Source: Candidatus Thorarchaeota archaeon (lineage in GTDB: Archaea; Asgardarchaeota; Thorarchaeia; Thorarchaeales; Thorarchaeaceae). Taken from it: 64,000 nucleotides of DNA. Location of the stretch: NCBI GenBank assembly GCA_008080745.1, contig SHMX01000003.1, positions 30,971-94,970 of the forward strand, in the 5' to 3' direction. The position numbers were made by a program, and so were the translations under genes. The notes under the pieces were generated by a model, which was not told the origin of the DNA, made no database searches, and saw nothing but the letters and a program-made list of their open reading frames with translations. How positions within the stretch are numbered: the stretch's first letter is position 1; each line of letters begins with the position of its first letter. Positions 30,127-37,800 of the stretch are shown here, one piece after another.

Positions 30127-31374
30127 ATGGTAAGAGAACTTCTATGGATAGATAAAGATCGAAGACTCAACGAACTAGAGATTCCAGATACTCTATTAGA
30201 ACTTGATTTAGAACATATGGAAATCATGGAGATAGACCTTGAGCCATTGAGAGGTCTAGAAAATCTGGAAATGATCAACCTATCAAATAATCCAATAGAG
30301 TATATAGACCTTGAAGCCATAGCAGAATGTCCCAGCTTAAAAGCGCTAAAGCTCGCATATACCAACCTGGACAAGATTGATCTGTTACCATTTAAAGAAA
30401 ATACCGAGTTGGAGGTATTTGACATCAAATATACAGATGTCAGCGAATTGGATCTTACCGCATTTTCAAATTGTACAAAACTGAGAGAACTACGTCTTGA
30501 ATTTACCGAAATTCACAATCTTGATTTAGCACCTTTAGTTCATTGTAAAAATTTGGAGTTCTTTTCAATAACATCACCAGAGGTTCTAGATTTTACGGTT
30601 TTTGCAGGACGTGATAAGCTGAGCGTTCCTGACACAGACTTTGTAGGTGACCCTCCGCATCTTGTCACATTTATTGGAGAAGAGCATTATCCCAATCTAT
30701 CCCGTCGTGATATCAATTCTCATTTTCCAGTAATTTTTACTAGTCTTGATGTTATTGTAGAGATTCTTCCTCTTATCCAGAACCAAACTGAAACTTGGAA
30801 GTATATTCATCTATTTTGGAATATATGCAGACTTACGGGTTTGGGTATGCTAGGCTTAGTTGAAGCTGACTTCGAACTGATATCTGATATGATAGGAGCT
30901 CGTGATTCACCAGATGCTCTCAGAGAAATTGTACTAGACAAGGTTCTGAACCATCTTGATAAAGGAGGAACAACATTGGGTTTAGACCTAGATTCTGCTT
31001 TGAAATATTCAGAAATCGCAATAAGAACGCCTCAAATTCTTGAGCAACGAAATAAAGAAATCAAAGAATTTCTCATCCCACAGAAGCCTAAGTTTCGGGA
31101 TTTCCTATATTTATGGATTACTTCCTTTGGATTCCGTATTCTTACTAAAATCAAACCAGCTAATTGGGATAATATCTCAAAAGAACTAACTAAAGAAATT
31201 ATAAACGAATTAGAAAAAAATGGAATACCTATTCAAAGAGTACCAATAGACGAATTTCAACACTCTCAGATTTCTTGGGGACCAATTCAGGATTACATCA
31301 AATTGTTGCTAGAAATGAAATACTATCAAAATATGCCGTGGGCTATTTTTGAGATACTTGCGGGATTAAATTAA
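30127..31374 (+). CDS. Leucine-rich-repeat protein with an uncharacterised C-terminal half
   Basis: Successive LRR-like units LEMINLSNNPIEYIDLEAIAECPSLKALKLAYTNLDKIDLLPFKENTELEVFDIKYTDVSELDLTAFSNCTKLRELRLEFTEIHNLDLAPL. Confidence 0.65.
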   Translation: MVRELLWIDKDRRLNELEIPDTLLELDLEHMEIMEIDLEPLRGLENLEMINLSNNPIEYIDLEAIAECPSLKALKLAYTNLDKIDLLPFKENTELEVFDIKYTDVSELDLTAFSNCTKLRELRLEFTEIHNLDLAPLVHCKNLEFFSITSPEVLDFTVFAGRDKLSVPDTDFVGDPPHLVTFIGEEHYPNLSRRDINSHFPVIFTSLDVIVEILPLIQNQTETWKYIHLFWNICRLTGLGMLGLVEADFELISDMIGARDSPDALREIVLDKVLNHLDKGGTTLGLDLDSALKYSEIAIRTPQILEQRNKEIKEFLIPQKPKFRDFLYLWITSFGFRILTKIKPANWDNISKELTKEIINELEKNGIPIQRVPIDEFQHSQISWGPIQDYIKLLLEMKYYQNMPWAIFEILAGLN

Positions 31375-31576
31375 TTGGCGGATTATTCATTAAGAGGTCG
31401 AGTCGTTTTTCCTCCTCTAGTACAGAGAGCAGATATAGGATCGGTGAGCAAACACGGTATGCTCATAACACCTGAATATGGACCAAGAGTGATGTTAGCT
31501 GCAATTTAATAAGTATCAACAACCTTCCTTTCACACATGAAAATACACATAACTGGATTTCTGAATACTGTGTTCT

Positions 31577-31810
31577 ATGTCGACGATGATAAAGGAATGT
31601 CCATTTCAGGCAATCCTTGAAGAAGCTATTGTCAACGATTCCAGCCTCATAACAAAATTCAGACAAAACGAATGTTTTGAGTACTTTGTGCAGTATTATG
31701 GCTGTTCGACCTATGCTAAGGTCGGTCTGTTTTCAAAAGGCATGAATGCATTTACTGGATTAATAACGGTCGTGGAAAAAAGAAAAATCAGTGAATTAAT
31801 GAAATCATAA
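31577..31810 (+). CDS. Short ORF, possibly a C-terminal gene fragment
   Basis: 77 aa, protein-like composition (CPFQAILEEAIVNDSSLITKF...CSTYAKVGLFSKGMNAFTGLITVVEK). Confidence 0.35.
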   Translation: MSTMIKECPFQAILEEAIVNDSSLITKFRQNECFEYFVQYYGCSTYAKVGLFSKGMNAFTGLITVVEKRKISELMKS

Positions 31811-31877
31811 GAATATAACTCGAAAAGTAATCATAATACTATTATATCGCCAATAATGCCAAAATTTGTGATTCACA

Positions 31878-32189
31878 TTGTCTCAAGAGCAAAGTACACT
31901 TCAGAAATATATTCCACATCTCATTATTCTCTCTGTTTTATTGGTAATAGAATACTGGGCGTTCATGACACAGATATCATCTTTCACCCTTAGTGGAGAC
32001 TATGGTCCTATATTGGGAATAATTTCTATGGTAGGTCTTGTACTATTCACCATTATTGTTTTAGGATTCTACACAATTATCAGTGACTCAGATAAGTATA
32101 AGCTAATGGTAAAACTAAGCCTTTTTGTTTTCCTCATCCAAATGTTCTTGCTGTTCATAGGTTACGTATTCATTGCAACAAACATGTAA
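31878..32189 (+). CDS. Small three-TM membrane protein
   Basis: 103 aa with three hydrophobic helices; TTG start. Confidence 0.5.
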   Translation: MSQEQSTLQKYIPHLIILSVLLVIEYWAFMTQISSFTLSGDYGPILGIISMVGLVLFTIIVLGFYTIISDSDKYKLMVKLSLFVFLIQMFLLFIGYVFIATNM

Positions 32190-32222
32190 TGAAAAGGAAA
32201 AGAAGAATAGTATTCTAATTGT

Positions 32223-32258
32223 AAGGGGAGAGTTTCCAATACTCTCTCCTTTTAGTTT
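32223..32258 (+). terminator. Intrinsic-terminator-like hairpin plus T-rich tail
   Basis: AAGGGGAGAGT-ttccaat-ACTCTCTCCTT followed by TTAGTTTT. Confidence 0.55.
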
Positions 32259-32348
32259 TACAAAGTAAAACAGTGTTCATATCAATTTATTTTTTGAAAT
32301 GTCAAAAATTTTTATCCAAAAGAAAAGGATCGGTAGCAGTGAGATATA

Positions 32349-32770
32349 ATGATACGAGAGGCAGTTGGTGCAATTGTCTATAAAGGCGATAAGTTTCTTT
32401 TAGTTGGAAAGTAAAAATGATGGATTTACCTAATGGTCTAACCGATATTCCATTTCAATAGCATATCCCTGGGGGAGAAGTATTGGAAGGGGAAAAACCT
32501 CTTGAGGCGATGAAAAGAAAACTTTTAGAAGAAACAAGTTCAGAACAATTTAAGATTATTAAACAATTAAATAAGAGAACCCAATTCAAATTTCCAAAAG
32601 AAATCCAAGAAAAAGTAGGATACGATAAACAAGAAACCATTGTGTATTTGGTAGAGTATATGGGAGATGGAGATGCTTTAGTTCCAATTGATGATGAGAT
32701 AGATAGAATTGAATTTATTACAAAAGATGCGCTTTTCGAGGGAATATTTGTAGAAGAAACGCGAAAATAG
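32349..32770 (+). pseudogene. Nudix hydrolase pseudogene (frameshift plus nonsense)
   Basis: Frame of 32349: MIREAVGAIVYKGDKFLLVGK*; other frame: KMMDLPNGLTDIPFQ*HIPGGEVLEGEKPLEAMKRKLLEETS...; TAG at 32459..32461; Nudix box has K where the first E of RExxEE is expected. Confidence 0.8.
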
Positions 32771-32806
32771 CTTGTAGGAAAAATATCTAATGTTCTCGTC
32801 TAGTTT

Positions 32807-34252
32807 CTATACTACTATTTTTCTAGCACTGATGCAATTTAGTATCTCTTCATCAATCACATTAAAAGAAGACTCCGAGTATGAGAGAATATTTTTTTCA
32901 CAATGATAAGATTCTCCATTTGCATACAAAAAAGTTGCATCTGGAGATTCATACTCGATTACTCCTTCGACCATAGTCATTAGTACATCCAGGTTTACCA
33001 GCTCATTAGCAGGAATCGAAACTGGATTTTTAGATAATACAACCAAATCAGCTAATTTTCCAACCGTTATACTCCCCTTGATATCTTCTTGAAAAGTACC
33101 ATATGCAGCATCAATAGTCAGTAAACGAAGAGCTTGCTCTATTGTGAGTTTCTGATTCAACATCCAGTCTGTAGGTGTTAGGTTATTTATACCAATACGA
33201 GTGACTGCCATAGAAAGAATTTTTGGTACAGAACGAATATCTAGTTGATTCCAGGGATAATCACTGCTTCCAATTGCGGGAGCACCAGATTCTACTACAT
33301 CTCTCCATCTCGCAACTAGGTTAGAATTTTGTTCTAAAAGGGGAAAAGAACCGGCCTGTTTCCAGTCTGATGTGAACCAAGTAAGCTGAAATGAAGGGAG
33401 AATTTCAAGATTTCTGATTCTATCAATCTGATCATCTCGAAGATAGATCAAATGTTCAATTCGATGACGAAATATACTATTTGATTCAGCATTTAAAACG
33501 GATTCATAGACATCAAGTACAACATCTGTAGAGTTGTCCAATACGCTGTGGATAGCAACCTGAAATCCCAAATCATGAGCTTCCTGCACCAAACTTTTCA
33601 GTTCAGAGAAATTAAAATAATGAATAGGTCTTACATATGAACCATCCATGAATAGTTTTACACCTCCGATTCGCAATTTCGAACTGAATTCTTGCCCTGG
33701 CTGATACGCTTTGTACCAATCTCCAAAACGATCAAATTGCCAACTTAGTGGAAGATACGCATTTACATGTACTCGAAGAGCATTCTCCTGGTCAAGTGCT
33801 CGTAATTCATCTAACCGATCTTGATCGACAAAGAGTTCAGATACACTTGTCCAACCTGATTCAAGTAAATGATTGACAACTTCGTTCATATTATCTATAC
33901 TAGTAAGAGCCCTATCACCAAAATCATGAGTATGCGAGTCAATGAAGCCAGGTAGAATGGTCTTTCCACCCATATCAATAAGAGTCGTATTTGCACCCTG
34001 CATAGCGAGAATCTCAGAATCGGATCCAACAGCAATGATAGAATCATTGTGTATCGCAATCGCCTCGGCTTGAGCAGGAGAACTTTCCATTGTGATTACT
34101 TTAGCATTGTATAATATCATATCGGGTTCCTGTGTCACTAGTGAATCCAATGATATCCGTAAAAAAACAAATCCTATAGAACCTATCAGGATTATAAGAG
34201 CAATTACAATCCACATTCTAGATCTTACAGTAGACATTGTTATCTTCACCAA
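32807..34252 (-). CDS. Membrane-anchored or secreted amidohydrolase, YtcJ-like
   Basis: N-terminal TM IVIALIILIGSIGFVFL; TILPGFIDSHTHDFGDRALT; GGVKLFMDGSYVRPIHYF; FRHRIEHLIYL; IGSSDYPW. Confidence 0.8.
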   Translation of the reverse strand: MVKITMSTVRSRMWIVIALIILIGSIGFVFLRISLDSLVTQEPDMILYNAKVITMESSPAQAEAIAIHNDSIIAVGSDSEILAMQGANTTLIDMGGKTILPGFIDSHTHDFGDRALTSIDNMNEVVNHLLESGWTSVSELFVDQDRLDELRALDQENALRVHVNAYLPLSWQFDRFGDWYKAYQPGQEFSSKLRIGGVKLFMDGSYVRPIHYFNFSELKSLVQEAHDLGFQVAIHSVLDNSTDVVLDVYESVLNAESNSIFRHRIEHLIYLRDDQIDRIRNLEILPSFQLTWFTSDWKQAGSFPLLEQNSNLVARWRDVVESGAPAIGSSDYPWNQLDIRSVPKILSMAVTRIGINNLTPTDWMLNQKLTIEQALRLLTIDAAYGTFQEDIKGSITVGKLADLVVLSKNPVSIPANELVNLDVLMTMVEGVIEYESPDATFLYANGESYHCEKNILSYSESSFNVIDEEILNCISARKIVV

Positions 34253-34416
34253 TACAAATGACAGAATATTAGAAAGTCTATTCTAATAATGGTGTAAATC
34301 TCGATATATGAATGTATAGTATTATTTCCAAATAACAAGAACATTCCAACTTGAACTAAAAAAAGCGAAGACTTTTACTAGAATAAAACCATACTATATG
34401 CATCATAGATTGGACT

Positions 34417-34854
34417 TTGCATGCGCTGCCACCAAGGAGTCCAAATCAAATGGGCACAGTATGGTTTATAGCCAAAGAATACCTGAAACGGCTTGAGGTC
34501 GATTTCGAGGAACATGGGAGAAAAACATTTAGTCTCTATCCTTTTGGGCAGACTAAAACTGAACAAATTGAGATTTTCCCAGGCACACACTGGATTACAT
34601 TAACTACAAGATTACAGGACATCTCGGATTTGCCCGAAGATACCAAACAAGATTTTTGTCAGATATTATTGAAAGCAAATGCCAAACTCGCTGAGGTTAG
34701 TTTTGGGATTGATAAGAAGGATTGTGTCATAATTCGAAATGCAATTCCTGTTGTGGGAATCAGCTATGACTCGTTTAATGCTACATATGAAGCACATAAG
34801 AATGGTGTTAAATTCTATCAAAAAAGTCTTGCACAAAAAGTTGAATCGAAATAA
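34417..34854 (+). CDS. Conserved hypothetical protein, weakly CesT/YbjN-like
   Basis: 145 aa alpha/beta protein; fold guess only. Confidence 0.35.
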   Translation: MHALPPRSPNQMGTVWFIAKEYLKRLEVDFEEHGRKTFSLYPFGQTKTEQIEIFPGTHWITLTTRLQDISDLPEDTKQDFCQILLKANAKLAEVSFGIDKKDCVIIRNAIPVVGISYDSFNATYEAHKNGVKFYQKSLAQKVESK

Positions 34855-34864
34855 AAGGAGAGAA

Positions 34865-34881
34865 GAGGGGACAAGCCCCTC
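34865..34881. terminator. Hairpin between convergent genes; on the minus strand followed by TTCTCTCCTTTTATTT
   Basis: GAGGGG-acaag-CCCCTC. Confidence 0.5.
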
Positions 34882-34888
34882 ATTTATG

Positions 34889-37800
34889 CTATTTCTTCCG
34901 TCGAGATGCTAGTATGACTACTAGTATTACGACAACACCAGCACCACCAAGCAGAATCAAAAGATCCATTGGTAGTTCGCCACCAGGATTCTCAGGTCCT
35001 GTTGGAGAGGTAGTGGTCACGGTTACAACACCTTGACCTACAATGTAGGAACCAACCTGTGATGGGTAGTTCTGACCATCAGCTACAACTAGTACTTTGA
35101 AGAATACTTGAGTGCCATCTGGGAATGCCTCAATGATACCGGTCCAGTGAGAACCGTATTCATTGTTCATATCAACCATAGTCCATGTTGATTCATCCGT
35201 ATTGATTCCGTACAGAAGGTAGACGTCGTAATTCTCTACATCAGTAAATATGTCAACACCAATCTCCACATTATCAGTAGAGGTCGGTATGCTTGGACTG
35301 ACAGAGAAGGTTGAAAACTCAACACCGGTAATGGGGCCTCCTTGAGAACCACCATTTGCTGATGTATAACCGACAAAGACTGGGTCCTGATAGACACTAT
35401 AGCCATCCCACTCAGGGAAGCCAATTGTCACATAGAACATGTTACTGCTGAATGACCAACCAGTAGCGCTCTGTCCATTCTGAGATTGGAATGCAGTCTG
35501 GAAAGTATTCATGGGAGTAGTATAACTCAACACGTCATAGCGTTGAGATGTGTTCTTACCCCAATCATATGCCACACCGCCCATTATCATCTCAGCGAAC
35601 TTAGCGCCTGATGTAGCAAAGTCAAACGTAGCAGAAGACACGGTCATATCAGACGTTGCTTCTGTCCCATTAGCATTGACTGTATAATAGTCGCTCATGG
35701 TTACGTCGGCAAAGTAGTTCAAAGCTAAGGATCGATTAACTAAGTTATCACGTCCACCACTACGATCGACATCCCAGTTTCCAACATAGTTGTCTACTTT
35801 GATATCCGCATAGTTATTGATTGCACCTGCGGTCTCATTAATGTGACCCTGGAAATGTACGAGGAAGGAGAGTTCATCTATTGAAATCTTGGTAGGACGT
35901 TCATCAAAGGTTCTCAAGTCAGAACCTTCTTGAATACCATCGTACCAACCCCAATATCCTCTTAGAGTATATGGAAATACGGTTCCATTGACCTCATTGA
36001 ATGTTACACCCCATGTGACCTCATCGGTCAGATTAAGACGCATATAATCACTCTCGTTGGTATTACCATATGCAACACCAGGAGTAACAAATTCGACACT
36101 ATTAACAGAGTCAGGAATCAAATAGTGAGATAGCTCACCACTACCTGGATCTGTAAGGTCGACATCCATTTGGTCGTTCTTGTTCTCATCTTCCCAAATC
36201 ATTAGACCACTGTATTCATAATGCATGTTGATACCAAGCCAGTGCTCAATATCATCTTCTATGTATGAAGTACCATAATCCTGTCCGACACCGAAACTTA
36301 GCCAGGTCCATGATTGCTCATTAGAGGTAATCCAATCCCAACCATTGGCCTCTGCCTCAGCTACGATATCAGTCCATGTGACATTCTTAGCCATCCATGA
36401 CAAATCCCAGTAACCTGGTTGTGGATCTCCTTCTTCAGTTAGGAGAGTAGCAGTCACATCAGCCATCTCGCTCTCGCTAAGTGGACTAAATGTGTTCGCA
36501 TCATACCAATAGAAGGTCTGATTCCATTCGTAAGTCCAGGTAAATGTGTCAAGTCCCATCCATGAATGGATGTCCATATTATCACCATATAATGTGGCAT
36601 TGGGATCCCAATCAATGTGTACCGACATACGGTCCCATGTATGGGTCCAACTGTCAGTGGAAGAGTATTCCTCCTTCACAAAGTATTGGTCAGTAGTAGT
36701 ATCGAGATTACCATCGAGGTCCAGAGCACCATTATCAGGGTTGGTTGTCCAACTCTGAACACCCCACATACCCCAACGAGGTACACCGATTACAAGTTCA
36801 TTGAAGTTCTTGTTTACAGTACTATCGATTGGCTCAAGTCCGTATACCATTGGGTGACCCCAACGCTGTCGAACTCTCTTGATACTCTCCAAGCTAGCAG
36901 CAGCGGTAACCTCTGTTCCATCGTAGGTGAAGTTAAACATTGGACGAGTACCTCGTTCCATGTTCAAGAAAATGTCACCAGACGCTGTGGCATTAACAAG
37001 CCTGAAGGACCAGAAACTGTATCCGTACCATAAATGCTCGTAGGTCTCGCCATTGAAGTCAAAGACCCAATCAGCGAGGGTATCGTTGTAGTAGGTGTAT
37101 GCCATATAGGTAGCAACTCTTGGAAGTTGTATCCAATCGGTCAGATTGACCCAAGTACCATTCAAAGCCTTGTAGTAGTAATAGGTGACATTGTCAATGA
37201 AGTTTGACTCGGGATATGTCATCTGTGAATAGAAGGTTGTTCCATTCAGGTCATATTCATTAATTCTGAAGACATATGTTTCTTGAACTAGCCAGTCAGT
37301 ATTGTTACTTACTAGATCGAGATAACGGTAGGTGTCATTGTATTCCTTTGGCCAATTTGAATCGGGCCATATTGGTTCATATTGAATAGACTCCATGACC
37401 GTAAATCCAAGATTGTCATTGAAAGTTCCAATGTCTCCCGAACGACCCACCATATATGGATTCCATATATCTGTACCATTTGCACTAGTGTAGTGCATGT
37501 TTGGATATTCATCCAGATTGTAGGCGGTACCACCGACATCTATCCATGCATCGAATTCCGTCATGTTATACACTGGATAGTATGTACCAAGATACTTAGC
37601 GAATTTTAGAGTAGGTACCTTTCCACCGTCAGTATCAACATATTCCATATGACTATGCCATTCTGCGTTAGCACCATCATAAGGCATCTCGTACTGGACA
37701 GCATCAATCTCTGTAAACCAAGATCTATGTACCCGCCAGCTCTCAAGAACAAATGTTCTCTCAAAACCATCATAATCCATACTATAGTAGTGTAAAGGAT

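Noticed and set aside
32459-32461. TAG in the Nudix remnant as a pyrrolysine codon
   Set aside because: A separate frameshift and a damaged Nudix box accompany it, so decay is the simpler explanation.
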